Shown here in pieces: positions 56,775-64,000 of a stretch of DNA of 64,000 bases. The notes below the pieces were generated by a model that was not told the origin of the DNA, did no database searches, and saw nothing but the letters and a program-made list of their open reading frames with translations. Both the position numbers and the translations under genes were made by a program. The DNA is from Curtobacterium pusillum (GTDB taxonomy: Bacteria; Actinomycetota; Actinomycetes; Actinomycetales; Microbacteriaceae): contig NZ_VDZH01000003.1 in the NCBI RefSeq assembly GCF_007673235.1, positions 283,168-347,167 of the forward strand. Reading direction: 5' to 3'. How positions within the stretch are numbered: the first letter of the stretch is position 1; each line of letters begins with the position of its first letter.

Positions 56775-57470
56775 ATGACGAACGACGACCGGAGCAACGA
56801 GGACCGGACCGGCGACGGCCAGGTGCCGAGCTGGGGCGAGGCACCGCGCTACGGCGAGCAGGCCCCGCAGGGCGAGCCCCCGCGGTACGGCGAGCAGGCC
56901 GCGCAGCCCGAGGCTCCGCGGTACGGCTCGACCGAGTACGCCGAGCAGCAGGGCCAGTACGGCCGGCCGGACGACGCGCAGCCGCAGTACGGGCAGCAAC
57001 AGCAGTACGGCCAGCAGCCGTACGCGGCGGCTGCGGCGCCGACGAGTGCCGGCGCTCCCTCGTGGCAGGGCTACGAGGAGCCGAAGCGCAAGAAGAAGAC
57101 CGTCGGTGCGATCGCGTTCGTCGTCGGCCTCCTCGCACTCGTTGCCGGAGTCGTCGCGGGTGTCCTCATCGGCGCCGCGTTCGGCGACTCGGCGGCCCTC
57201 CGCGAGGCAGCGAACGGCGGCTCCACGACGCCGAGCGACTCCGCGGTGCAGGAACTCATGACGTCACCCGGTGCCGTCACCGCGTCGCTGCTCTTCTACC
57301 TCGGCACGGCCCTCGGCCTGTGGGCGATCGTGCAGGGCATCATCGCCGCCGTCACTAAGCGCGGCCGCGCGTGGGGCGTCTGGGGCATCGTGCTCGCGGT
57401 CGTCGGCGTGATCGCCTTCTTCATCGCCGCCGCGGCATCCGTCGCCGGGGCGATGGGCGGCAGCGTCTGA
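56775..57470 (+). CDS. DUF4190-like membrane protein with Q/Y/G-rich N-terminus
   Basis: 231 residues. The first 105 are low-complexity: four degenerate copies of (E/P)APRYGEQA followed by YGQQQQYGQQPY. Then a basic stop EPKRKKK and three hydrophobic helices (about 110-137, 173-193, 203-228). Such Tyr/Gln/Gly tails occur in actinobacterial membrane proteins and may drive clustering. Strong GAGGGGA Shine-Dalgarno. Followed by an 18-bp terminator. Confidence 0.78.
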   Translation: MTNDDRSNEDRTGDGQVPSWGEAPRYGEQAPQGEPPRYGEQAAQPEAPRYGSTEYAEQQGQYGRPDDAQPQYGQQQQYGQQPYAAAAAPTSAGAPSWQGYEEPKRKKKTVGAIAFVVGLLALVAGVVAGVLIGAAFGDSAALREAANGGSTTPSDSAVQELMTSPGAVTASLLFYLGTALGLWAIVQGIIAAVTKRGRAWGVWGIVLAVVGVIAFFIAAAASVAGAMGGSV

Positions 57471-57505
57471 CGCCGAGCACCCCCGGAGCGCCCGACACGG
57501 CGCAC

Positions 57506-57545
57506 CCGAACGGCCCGTCGTGCACCAGCACGGCGGGCCGTTCGG
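57506..57545 (+). terminator. 18-bp hairpin terminator
   Basis: Arms 57506-57523 and 57528-57545 pair over 18 positions (one G-U) around ACCA, 35 bases after the upstream stop. Confidence 0.8.
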
Positions 57546-57608
57546 CGTCCAGGACGAAACGCGTGACCCCCGTGCGCGTGGCACCGCGCACTCTCGGGTC
57601 GGCGTGGT

Positions 57609-57614
57609 TACCCT
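57609..57614 (+). promoter_or_regulatory. -10 box for a leaderless transcript
   Basis: TACCCT seven bases before the ATG at 57622, with no Shine-Dalgarno sequence. Confidence 0.5.
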
Positions 57615-57621
57615 CGAACCG

Positions 57622-58461
57622 ATGTCCCTCCCGCCCGACGACCGCCAGCAGCCCGACCGCCTCGACCGCGCCCGGGAACCGCGCCACGCAGCGCCCGTGA
57701 CGGCCGGGGTCAGCCCGGGCAGCACCTTCGCCCCGATCAGCCTGCGCCCCGCCGTCGACGCCGACGCGATCCAGCAGCGCCTGCGCGACCTCGGGCAGAG
57801 CCGCAGCACCGAGGCCCTCGCCGAACGCGCCGAACTCCTCCGGCTGCTCGGTCGACTCGACGAGTCGCTCGTGATCGCGGAGGAGGTCTTCCGGCTGACG
57901 ATGTTCACCGGGGAGCGCTCGGACAAGGTCTCCGCCCGGATCCGCCGCGCGCACGTGCTGCACGACCTCGGCCGGTACGAGCGTGCCGCCACCGAGTCCG
58001 CCATGGCACGCGACACCGCTCGGACCGAGGAGTGGCCGGAGCTCGAGGGCGCCGCCGCCGAGCTCGAGGGCTGGTCGCTGTTCGAGCTGTCCCGGTTCGA
58101 GGAAGCGCGTTCGGCCCTCTCCCGCGCGTACCAGGCGTTCCGGCAGGCCGGAGCACCGTCGGAGCGCACCGAGGCCCTGCGGACCGCCGTGGAGGCCGCC
58201 CTCCGCGCCTCCGTCGCCCAGCCCAAGGACGAGGACCGTCCCCGCACCGCTCGCGAGGTCGCCGCCCGCCGCTCCGAGGAGGACGAGCCGCAGACCCGTG
58301 TCGCCGAACCGGTGAAGCAGGTCCCACCGATCCGCCGCCGCGTGCTCGGCGCCCCGGACGCAGCGCGGACGGAGGCCGACGACCTCTGGGGTCGCATCGC
58401 CGCACGCGCTGCGCAGAAGGGCCAGGCCGGACGGGGCGATCCCGACGACGACGTGCGGTGA
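57622..58461 (+). CDS. TPR-like helical-repeat protein
   Basis: 279 residues from the ATG at 57622; the 34 codons upstream cross the terminator and promoter and are rejected. A 40-residue hydrophilic start is followed by helical repeats of TPR type (AERAELLRLLGRLDESLVIA, RRAHVLHDLGRYERAATESA, LEGWSLFELSRFEEARSALS). The C-terminus is charged. No enzymatic motif. It overlaps the next gene by GTGA, so it is probably made together with the SprT-like protein. Confidence 0.8.
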   Translation: MSLPPDDRQQPDRLDRAREPRHAAPVTAGVSPGSTFAPISLRPAVDADAIQQRLRDLGQSRSTEALAERAELLRLLGRLDESLVIAEEVFRLTMFTGERSDKVSARIRRAHVLHDLGRYERAATESAMARDTARTEEWPELEGAAAELEGWSLFELSRFEEARSALSRAYQAFRQAGAPSERTEALRTAVEAALRASVAQPKDEDRPRTAREVAARRSEEDEPQTRVAEPVKQVPPIRRRVLGAPDAARTEADDLWGRIAARAAQKGQAGRGDPDDDVR

Positions 58462-58934
58462 CGACGCTCGAGGCGGTCCGGGCTCGCGCCGAACACCTCA
58501 TGGCGGCGCACCTCGGGGCCGGGGGCTGGTCGTTCGCCTTCGACCACGCGAAGACCCGCGCCGGGCAGTGCGACTTCGCCCGGAGGCGCATCACGGTGAG
58601 CCGGCACCTGGCCGTGCGGTTCTCCGAGGACGACGTCGACCAGGTGCTGCTGCACGAGATCGCGCACGCGCTGGCGGGTCCCCGCGCGGGGCACGGGCAG
58701 CGCTGGCGACGGACGGCGGCGGCGCTCGGGTACACCGGTTCGCGGCTGTACGACGGCCCGGTGGCGAGCGAGCTCGCGCCGTGGATCGGCACCTGCCCGG
58801 CCGGCCACGAGCACTTCCGCTACCGCACGCCGACGCGGCCGTTGGCGTGCGCCGCGTGTTCGAGACGGTTCGACGCTCGCAACGTGATCACGTGGCGCCG
58901 ACGGAGCGAGACCGAGCGCCGAGCTACCGCATGA
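58458..58934 (+). CDS. SprT-like zinc metallopeptidase-fold protein
   Basis: 158 residues from the GTG at 58458 that overlaps the TPR gene stop. Zinc motif HEIAH (His66, Glu67, His70) with third ligand His79 in AGPRAGHGQRW, the SprT pattern. A C-terminal zinc ribbon follows: Cys113 (GTCPAGH), Cys131 and Cys134. Eukaryotic relatives (Spartan) cleave DNA-protein crosslinks; the bacterial role is unsettled. Confidence 0.85.
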   Translation: MTTLEAVRARAEHLMAAHLGAGGWSFAFDHAKTRAGQCDFARRRITVSRHLAVRFSEDDVDQVLLHEIAHALAGPRAGHGQRWRRTAAALGYTGSRLYDGPVASELAPWIGTCPAGHEHFRYRTPTRPLACAACSRRFDARNVITWRRRSETERRATA

Positions 58935-58969
58935 CGACCGGACCGCTCGGAGGCGCGCCGGTAACCCGT

Positions 58970-58975
58970 TAGCCT
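58970..58975 (+). promoter_or_regulatory. -10 box for a leaderless transcript
   Basis: TAGCCT six bases before the ATG at 58982; no Shine-Dalgarno sequence. Confidence 0.5.
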
Positions 58976-58981
58976 GGGCGG

Positions 58982-59677
58982 ATGCACACGGGGCAGCACA
59001 TCCGGACCGACGCCGGTTCCACCTGGTTCTTCGACGCGGGACGGATCGCCCTCGACTTCGCGCACACCGGTGGGTTCGCCGACGACCCGGACGGTCGACG
59101 TCCGCGTGCACAGCTCGGGGAGCTGCTGATGACCCCAGCCGACCTGGACGAGTGGTTGACCGACCACACCGAGCCGATCGACGTCGGAGCGACGGCGCGT
59201 GAGCTGCAGGACGCCCGTGCACTCCGCGCCGCGATCGCCCGCTTGGCCGTCGCCGCGGCCCCCGGTCCGGCGTCCACCGCCGCCGAGCGCACCGCGGTGG
59301 CCGCGGGGCTGCGCGCTGGCACCGGTCGCACCCGCCCCGCACCCGACGACATCGACACCGTCAACCTGTTCGCCGCGCTGCCGGACGTACCCCCGAGCCT
59401 GCCGGGTGGTCGACGTCGCGCCGGGGCGAACCGGGTGCGGCTCGCGCAAGCGCTGTCGAGCGTCGCACGGGACGCGGTGTCCCTGTTCACCGAGGTCGGC
59501 TTCGACGACGTCGCGGCCGACGGACAGCCCACCCGCCTGAGCCGCTGCTCGGCGGACGACTGCGGGCTGGTGTTCTACGACTCCTCGCGCGGGGGCACGC
59601 GCCGCTGGTGTTCGATGCAGCGCTGCGGGAACCGGGCGAAGGTGCGGGCGCACCGAGCGCGACGCGCAACGGCCTGA
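58982..59677 (+). CDS. CGNR zinc-finger regulator (ABATE domain)
   Basis: 231 residues. The N-terminal ABATE-type domain (FDAGRIALDFAHTGG) is followed by a C-terminal zinc finger with Cys-x4-Cys (SRCSADDCGLVFYD) and the signature RRWCSMQRCGNRAKVRAHRAR, split here: CSMQRCGNR. Such proteins are thought to be stress-related transcription regulators. Probably leaderless. Confidence 0.88.
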   Translation: MHTGQHIRTDAGSTWFFDAGRIALDFAHTGGFADDPDGRRPRAQLGELLMTPADLDEWLTDHTEPIDVGATARELQDARALRAAIARLAVAAAPGPASTAAERTAVAAGLRAGTGRTRPAPDDIDTVNLFAALPDVPPSLPGGRRRAGANRVRLAQALSSVARDAVSLFTEVGFDDVAADGQPTRLSRCSADDCGLVFYDSSRGGTRRWCSMQRCGNRAKVRAHRARRATA

Positions 59678-59704
59678 CCGTCGCACTGCGTGTTGCAAAG
59701 ACAC

Positions 59705-59732
59705 GAATTCAAGGATTCGGTGCGCCGAATTC
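59705..59732 (+). promoter_or_regulatory. candidate operator before the Nramp gene
   Basis: ATTCGG-TGCG-CCGAAT (59715-59730), a perfect inverted repeat, framed by two GAATTC sites (59705-59710, 59727-59732) and following TTGCAA (-35-like). A metal-responsive repressor site is plausible, but the motif does not match the MntR/IdeR boxes I know. Confidence 0.45.
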
Positions 59733-59738
59733 TCTGGC

Positions 59739-61007
59739 ATGCTGGACGGCATGACCGACACGGCGACCCCGCCCACCACCCGTGACCCCGCGATCCCGCG
59801 CCGTCGTGGTGCGAGCCTGACGCTGCTCGGTCCCGCGTTCGTCGCCGCGATCGCCTACGTCGACCCGGGAAACGTCGCCGCCAACCTCACGGCCGGGGCG
59901 AAGTACGGCTACCTGCTGCTCTGGGTCCTCGTCGCCGCGAACGCCAGCGCCGTCGTCGTGCAGTACCTCTCCGCGAAGCTCGGTGTCGTCACCGGGAAGT
60001 CCCTGCCGGAGCACCTCGGGCTCCGGATGAAGCGCACGCCCCGGCTGCTGTTCTGGGCACAGGCCGAGATCGTGGCGGCAGCGACCGACGTCGCCGAGGT
60101 CATCGGCGGCGCACTCGCCCTGCACCTGCTGTTCGGGGTGCCGCTCGTCGCCGGGGGCGTCATCACGGGCGTCGTCTCGATGCTCATCCTCGCCCTGCAC
60201 AGCCGCCGGGGCACCAGGACGTTCGAGGTCGTCGTCACCGCGATGCTGGCGATCCTGACCGTCGGGTTCTGCGCCGGATTGCTGTTCGCGCAGGTGTCGC
60301 CTGGTGAGCTCGTCGCCGGGCTCGTGCCACGCTTCCAGGGCGCCGAGTCGGTGATGCTCGCGGCGTCGATGCTCGGCGCGACCGTCATGCCGCACGCCGT
60401 CTACCTGCACTCGGCCCTCGCTCGGGACCGGCACGGCGACGTCCCCGCCGGACCCGAACGCCGCCGGGTGCTCGTCGCGACCCGGTGGGACGTCGGGCTC
60501 GCGCTCGTCGTGGCCGGTGGCGTGAACATCTGCATGCTCGTGCTCGCCGCCGCGACGCTGCCCGGGGTGTCCGGCACCGACTCGATCCCCGGGGCCCAGC
60601 AGGCCATCGCCGCCAACGTGGGGCCGGTCGTCGGCGTGCTGTTCGCGGTGGGGCTGCTGGCGTCGGGGCTCGCCTCCACCTCGGTGGGCTGCATGGCCGG
60701 CGCGGAGATCATGCACGGACTGCTGCACGTCCGGGTGCCCCTGATCGTGCGGCGGCTCGTCACCCTGGTGCCGGCGATCGTCCTGCTCGCGGTCAACGCC
60801 GACGCGACGATGCTGCTCGTGGTCAGCCAGGTCGTGCTGAGCTTCGGGATCGCGTTCGCGATCGTGCCGCTCGTGGTCTACACCTCACGGCGGAGCGTGA
60901 TGGGGGCGGACGTCAACGCGATGACCACCCGCGTGGTGGCGGGGGTCATCGCGTTGGTGATCGTGGCGCTCAACGTCGCGCTCATCGCGCTGACGCTGGC
61001 CGGCTGA
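59739..61007 (+). CDS. Nramp-family divalent metal transporter
   Basis: 422 residues (418 if started at the second ATG, 59751). Eleven hydrophobic helices. Metal-site motifs DPGNVAANLTAG in helix 1 and MPHAVYLHS in helix 6 are intact, as in proton-coupled Mn(II)/Fe(II) importers (MntH). The possible operator lies directly upstream. Converges with the DUF427 gene, eight bases apart. Confidence 0.92.
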   Translation: MLDGMTDTATPPTTRDPAIPRRRGASLTLLGPAFVAAIAYVDPGNVAANLTAGAKYGYLLLWVLVAANASAVVVQYLSAKLGVVTGKSLPEHLGLRMKRTPRLLFWAQAEIVAAATDVAEVIGGALALHLLFGVPLVAGGVITGVVSMLILALHSRRGTRTFEVVVTAMLAILTVGFCAGLLFAQVSPGELVAGLVPRFQGAESVMLAASMLGATVMPHAVYLHSALARDRHGDVPAGPERRRVLVATRWDVGLALVVAGGVNICMLVLAAATLPGVSGTDSIPGAQQAIAANVGPVVGVLFAVGLLASGLASTSVGCMAGAEIMHGLLHVRVPLIVRRLVTLVPAIVLLAVNADATMLLVVSQVVLSFGIAFAIVPLVVYTSRRSVMGADVNAMTTRVVAGVIALVIVALNVALIALTLAG

Positions 61008-61014
61008 GCCGCGT

Positions 61015-61317
61015 CTACTCGATGACGCGGACGCCCTTCCAGAAGGCGACGTAGCCCGAGTAGTCCTTGCCGACGCGGTCGAACGACGACGGGATCGGCG
61101 TCGGGTACGACCACGCGTTGTCCTGCAGCGCCTGGCCGTCGACGTTCACGGTGAAGTACTGGGTGTCGCCCTTCCACGGGCAGTGGTACTGGGTGGGGCT
61201 CTCGGTAAACAGCTCGGACTTCACGCTCGACGGCGGGAAGTACCAGTTGCCCTCGATCTGGATGAGGTCCTCCTGCGGGGCCTCGGCGATCACGGTGTCT
61301 CCGACGACTGCCTTCAT
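61015..61317 (-). CDS. DUF427 domain protein
   Basis: 100 residues from the ATG at 61317, with AAGGAG upstream. The family fold is evident from GNWYFPPSSV, PWKGDTQYFTV and AWSYPTPI, plus the C-terminal YVAFWKGVRV. A small beta-barrel of unknown function, common in actinobacteria. The open frame upstream is non-coding. Confidence 0.87.
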   Translation of the reverse strand: MKAVVGDTVIAEAPQEDLIQIEGNWYFPPSSVKSELFTESPTQYHCPWKGDTQYFTVNVDGQALQDNAWSYPTPIPSSFDRVGKDYSGYVAFWKGVRVIE

Positions 61318-61354
61318 GGCGTGCTCCTTCGCTCTTCGGGTGACGACCGGAACG

Positions 61355-62017
61355 CTACGCGCGACGGGTCGATTCCCGCAGGGTGACGAGTTCGCCACCG
61401 GCGGCGAGCGCCGCGTGCACCGCCTCCGGCCCAAGTGCGGCAGCCGCCTCGGACGCGCTGACGAGGTGCCTCACCGCTCGGCGCAGTCCCGTGTACGCCG
61501 CGCAGGCAGCCGCCGCCTCTGGTGAGGTGTGGTCGATGCCGACCTCGGCGAGCGCGTCGACGAGGGCTCCGGCAGCGAGGAGGTCCTCGACCGCGAAGTC
61601 GGGTGCGTCCGGCACGTCGGCGGTCTCACCGGCGGCCTCCGCCGCGTCGTCACCGGGTGCGTGGTGGCGTCCGGCGGCGACGATCGCGACGACACAGCGG
61701 TCACCGCGTTCGGCCTGGAGGCGCGTCACGCGTTCCGCGATCGCCCGTGCGTTGCCGAGGTGGCCGAGCACCACCTCCGGACCGTCCGGCAGCTGGGCGG
61801 TGACGGCGCGGAGCGCCCGCTGCGTGCGGTCGCCGTACACCGTCGCCTTGGCCGTCGCCGTCGCCGGCAGGACGTCGATCCAGACGATGAGGTGGGTGTC
61901 TGGCGCGATGCGCGCCGCACCACCGATCCCCCATGCGAGACGGACCTGGTACCGCTGCTGCGTGCGTGCTGCCACCCGCTCCACGATAGCCGCCGGGAGC
62001 ACCCTGACCTTTTCCAC
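61355..62017 (-). CDS. 2-phosphosulfolactate phosphatase (ComB)-like protein
   Basis: 220 residues from a GTG at 62017 with GAGGGG seven bases upstream. N-terminal YQVRLAWGIGGAARIA and VWIDVLPATATAKATV, and the C-terminal FAVEDLLAAGALVDAL followed by SPEAAAA, fit the ComB family. ComB acts in coenzyme M biosynthesis in archaea; in actinobacteria the homologues have no assigned pathway. It is divergent from the GNAT gene, and their -10 boxes overlap. Confidence 0.75.
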   Translation of the reverse strand: MEKVRVLPAAIVERVAARTQQRYQVRLAWGIGGAARIAPDTHLIVWIDVLPATATAKATVYGDRTQRALRAVTAQLPDGPEVVLGHLGNARAIAERVTRLQAERGDRCVVAIVAAGRHHAPGDDAAEAAGETADVPDAPDFAVEDLLAAGALVDALAEVGIDHTSPEAAAACAAYTGLRRAVRHLVSASEAAAALGPEAVHAALAAGGELVTLRESTRRA

Positions 62018-62057
62018 AGATGGCCCCTCGTCGGGACTTCGCCAGGGTCGGCGACCG

Positions 62058-62063
62058 TAGGAT
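62058..62063 (+). promoter_or_regulatory. -10 box for a leaderless transcript
   Basis: TAGGAT eight bases before the ATG at 62072. It overlaps TACGGT (62054-62059) on the other strand, the likely -10 of the ComB-like gene. Confidence 0.55.
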
Positions 62064-62071
62064 TTGGTGCC

Positions 62072-62704
62072 ATGGAGATCGCCCCCGCACCCACCCTGAC
62101 CGGCGACCGTGTGACGCTCGAGCCCCTCGGGCCGGAGCACGCGGACGACCTGCGGGCGGCGGTCGCTGACGGCGATCTCTGGCGCACCTGGTACACCTCG
62201 ATCCCGGCGCCGGCGCAGGTCGACGACGAGATCGACCGTCGCCTCGCCGAACAGGCCGCCGGTCGCATGGTGCCGTTCGCGGTGCGCGACCGTCCGACCG
62301 GCCGCGTGGTGGGGTCGACCACCTTCCTGAGCCCGGACACCGCGAACCGACGCGTGGAGATCGGGGCGACCTTCCTGTCGCGGTCCTCGCAGCGGTCGGG
62401 CATCAACACCGAGGCGAAGCTGCTCATGCTGTCGCACGCGTTCGACGTCTGGCAGTGCATCGCGGTGGAGTTCCGGACGCACTGGCACAACACGCAGTCC
62501 CGCACGGCGATCGCAGCGCTCGGGGCCAAGCAGGACGGCGTGCTGCGGAACCACTCGGTCGGACGGGACGGCACCCTCCGCGACACCGTGGTGTTCTCGA
62601 TCATCGCGTCCGAGTGGCCGACCGTCCGGCTCTCGCTGGCGGAGCGCCTGCGGCGGCACGACCGGGCCGAGGGGTCCCGACGCCGGTCGGCTCGGCACGC
62701 CTGA
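62072..62704 (+). CDS. GNAT-family N-acetyltransferase (RimJ/RimL type)
   Basis: 210 residues from the ATG at 62072; the frame opens much earlier but is antisense to the ComB-like gene. Family features are LTGDRVTLEPLGPEHADDL, VVGSTTFLSPDTANRRVEIG, TEAKLLMLSHAFD, and RTAIAALGAKQDGVLRNHSV. It probably acetylates an amino terminus or a small amine; the substrate is unknown. Confidence 0.88.
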   Translation: MEIAPAPTLTGDRVTLEPLGPEHADDLRAAVADGDLWRTWYTSIPAPAQVDDEIDRRLAEQAAGRMVPFAVRDRPTGRVVGSTTFLSPDTANRRVEIGATFLSRSSQRSGINTEAKLLMLSHAFDVWQCIAVEFRTHWHNTQSRTAIAALGAKQDGVLRNHSVGRDGTLRDTVVFSIIASEWPTVRLSLAERLRRHDRAEGSRRRSARHA

Positions 62705-62730
62705 CCCGACGGCACCCGGCACGGTCCGAG

Positions 62731-62736
62731 TAGCGT
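62731..62736 (+). promoter_or_regulatory. -10 box for a leaderless transcript
   Basis: TAGCGT seven bases before the GTG at 62744. Confidence 0.5.
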
Positions 62737-62743
62737 TCGGGGC

Positions 62744-63235
62744 GTGCACGTCGGCATCCGGATCGTCCTCGACGCGCCGGTCGAGGCCGTGCGCGACGCC
62801 CTGCTGTCCCCGTCGGTGATGGTGGCGGTCACGAAACCGTTCCTCGTCTACCGGTCCCGCGACCCGCAGGGATTCCCCGCGCGGTGGGTCCCCGGTGAGC
62901 CGCACCCGATCACGGCGAGTGCGTTCGGTCTGGTGCCGAGCGGCGACACGCACGTGGACATCGACCTGTACGACGTCGAGGGCGTGCCCGTGCAGCGCGA
63001 CAACGGGGGTGGCACCAGTGGCCTCTTCGGGCGCATGACCATGCAGCACCGGATGGCCGTCCGACCAGCGCCGGACGAACGGACCCTGCTGATCGACCGG
63101 CTCACCTACCGGATGCGCCCGAGTGCGCTCGGCGTCCTGCTGTGGCCGGGGATGTGGGTCATCTGGCAGTGGCGCGCGCTCCGGATGCGGCAGCTCGCAC
63201 CGCAGTGGCGGCGACCCCGTCGGGCCGCGGCCTGA
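62744..63235 (+). CDS. SRPBCC-like small protein
   Basis: 163 residues, GTG start. It opens with VGIRIVLDAPVEAVRDALLSP and ends with a long amphipathic helix (WQWRALRMRQLAP), the plan of START/SRPBCC lipid- or cofactor-binding folds. The middle is beta-rich. No ligand can be proposed. Confidence 0.6.
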   Translation: MHVGIRIVLDAPVEAVRDALLSPSVMVAVTKPFLVYRSRDPQGFPARWVPGEPHPITASAFGLVPSGDTHVDIDLYDVEGVPVQRDNGGGTSGLFGRMTMQHRMAVRPAPDERTLLIDRLTYRMRPSALGVLLWPGMWVIWQWRALRMRQLAPQWRRPRRAAA

Positions 63236-63279
63236 CCGACGGACGCACCACGGGCCTCCCGGCCGGCGCGCAACGGGCG

Positions 63280-63285
63280 TACGCT
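63280..63285 (+). promoter_or_regulatory. -10 box for a leaderless transcript
   Basis: TACGCT six bases before the GTG at 63292. Confidence 0.5.
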
Positions 63286-63291
63286 CGCACC

Positions 63292-63933
63292 GTGAGCCAG
63301 ACGCATGAGCCGGCAACCGACGACCGCGTGCACAGCACGCTCGCCACCGTGGACTGGCGGCGGATGACCTTCGACCTGTACCGCCGCGTCCGGGCGACCG
63401 CCGATCCGGAGACCGCGCACGCGATGTGGCGCGAGACCCGGGACGCGATGTTCGGTGAGCACCCCGCGAGCCCGCTCCTCGACGAGGACGCCCGCGACTT
63501 CGAGTCCCTGCCCGTCCCGGACTACGACCCGGCCTGGCGCTTCCGCGCCCGTGTCGAGCCGGCCGAGGCCCTGGCGATGGACGTCGAGACCGGCACGGAC
63601 GGCACCGTGCACTTCGACCGACTCGGCATCGTGTCCCTGCCCGGCGTCGGGACGCTCGACGTGTGGTCGCACGGCGGCTACGCGGGCGGTGTCTTCGTCC
63701 CCGTCAAGGACGCCAGCGCCGGCAAGGCCCGCGGGACGTACGGCGGTGGCCGCTACCTGCTGGACACGATCAAGGGCGCCGACCTCGGCGGCGACGACGG
63801 CGAACTCGTCCTCGACTTCAACTTCGCGTACAACCCGTCGTGCGCGTACGACCCAGCGTGGGCGTGCCCGCTCGCGCCTCCGGGCAACACCGTCGCGGTG
63901 CCGATCCCCGTCGGCGAGCAGTACGACTTCTAG
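63292..63933 (+). CDS. DUF1684 family protein
   Basis: 213 residues from the GTG at 63292; the frame upstream overlaps the previous gene. The family's C-terminal half is nearly complete: FDRLGIVSLPGVGTLDVW, GTYGGGRYLLDTIKGADLG, LVLDFNFAYNPSCAYDP and WACPLAPPGN. The catalytic or binding role is unknown. Probably leaderless. Confidence 0.9.
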   Translation: MSQTHEPATDDRVHSTLATVDWRRMTFDLYRRVRATADPETAHAMWRETRDAMFGEHPASPLLDEDARDFESLPVPDYDPAWRFRARVEPAEALAMDVETGTDGTVHFDRLGIVSLPGVGTLDVWSHGGYAGGVFVPVKDASAGKARGTYGGGRYLLDTIKGADLGGDDGELVLDFNFAYNPSCAYDPAWACPLAPPGNTVAVPIPVGEQYDF

Positions 63934-63943
63934 GGTGGAGCAC

Positions 63944-64000
63944 ATGTCGGGTCTCGTCGCGATCGACGCCGGAGGGCGTGTCCCCCCGTTCGAACAGGTG
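63944..64000 (+). CDS. 5' end of a probable GntR-family regulator (partial)
   Basis: Only 19 codons are in the window: MSGLVAIDAGGRVPPFEQV. A GGTGGAG Shine-Dalgarno precedes the ATG. The [VA]-x-x-D-x-x-x-x-V-PP-[FY]-EQ-[VI] opening is typical of GntR-family regulators, whose helix-turn-helix would follow beyond the edge. Confidence 0.55.
   Translation, partial: MSGLVAIDAGGRVPPFEQV

Overview
The window is high-GC actinobacterial chromosome. Gene order, protein sequences, the class-E (LAxTG) cell-wall anchor and the mix of leaderless and Shine-Dalgarno starts point to the family Microbacteriaceae. A Curtobacterium-like genus is my inference and was not tested. There is no tRNA, rRNA, insertion sequence, integrase or CRISPR array.

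Layout, on the minus strand unless noted. (1) 31-9654: the S10 and spc ribosomal protein operons, transcribed rpsJ to rplO, tightly packed and often overlapping. (2) 10173-20755: three non-ribosomal genes, namely a DarT-like (DUF4433) ADP-ribosyltransferase with no DarG partner, a type IB topoisomerase, and a 2,872-residue DUF11-repeat surface protein with a LAFTG sorting signal. (3) 21049-25891: a small helical protein, then the str operon (rpsL, rpsG, fusA, tuf) with a clear promoter at 26056-26084. (4) 26367-28596: three membrane-associated proteins of unknown role. (5) 28758-41383: a complete Gram-positive type IV pilus locus (pilB, pilT, pilC, pilA, three minor pilin-like genes, pilD, pilM, pilN, pilO). 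(6) 41556-44346: a tandem acetyltransferase and, on plus, a VOC protein and a secreted Ig-like protein. (7) 44416-51828: rpoC and rpoB, with an rpoB promoter at 52064-52093. (8) 52225-55500: a PH-like membrane protein and a translationally coupled DUF1453 membrane protein / histidine kinase / response regulator operon. (9) 55634-64000: mostly plus-strand small genes: a spermidine-synthase-like protein, a Q/Y-rich membrane protein, a TPR protein plus SprT-like metallopeptidase, a CGNR regulator, an Nramp metal transporter, DUF427, a ComB-like phosphatase, a GNAT enzyme, a small SRPBCC-like protein, DUF1684, and the first 19 codons of a GntR-like regulator.

How it fits together. rpoBC, str and S10/spc are normally close neighbours. 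Here they are separated by about 18 kb holding a pilus system and about 12 kb holding a giant wall-anchored adhesin, so two surface-attachment systems sit among the transcription and translation genes. The pilin gene is insulated by a U-tract terminator in front and a hairpin behind it, which would let pilin be made at a different level from its machinery.

The most notable observations are the orphan DarT-like gene, a family of long perfect palindromes at gene ends, a 12-mer found five times, a consistent TANNNT-N6-8-start pattern indicating leaderless mRNAs, RGG-rich tails on both S3 and S5, and paired hairpins in the rplE-rpsH gap where rpsN is often found.
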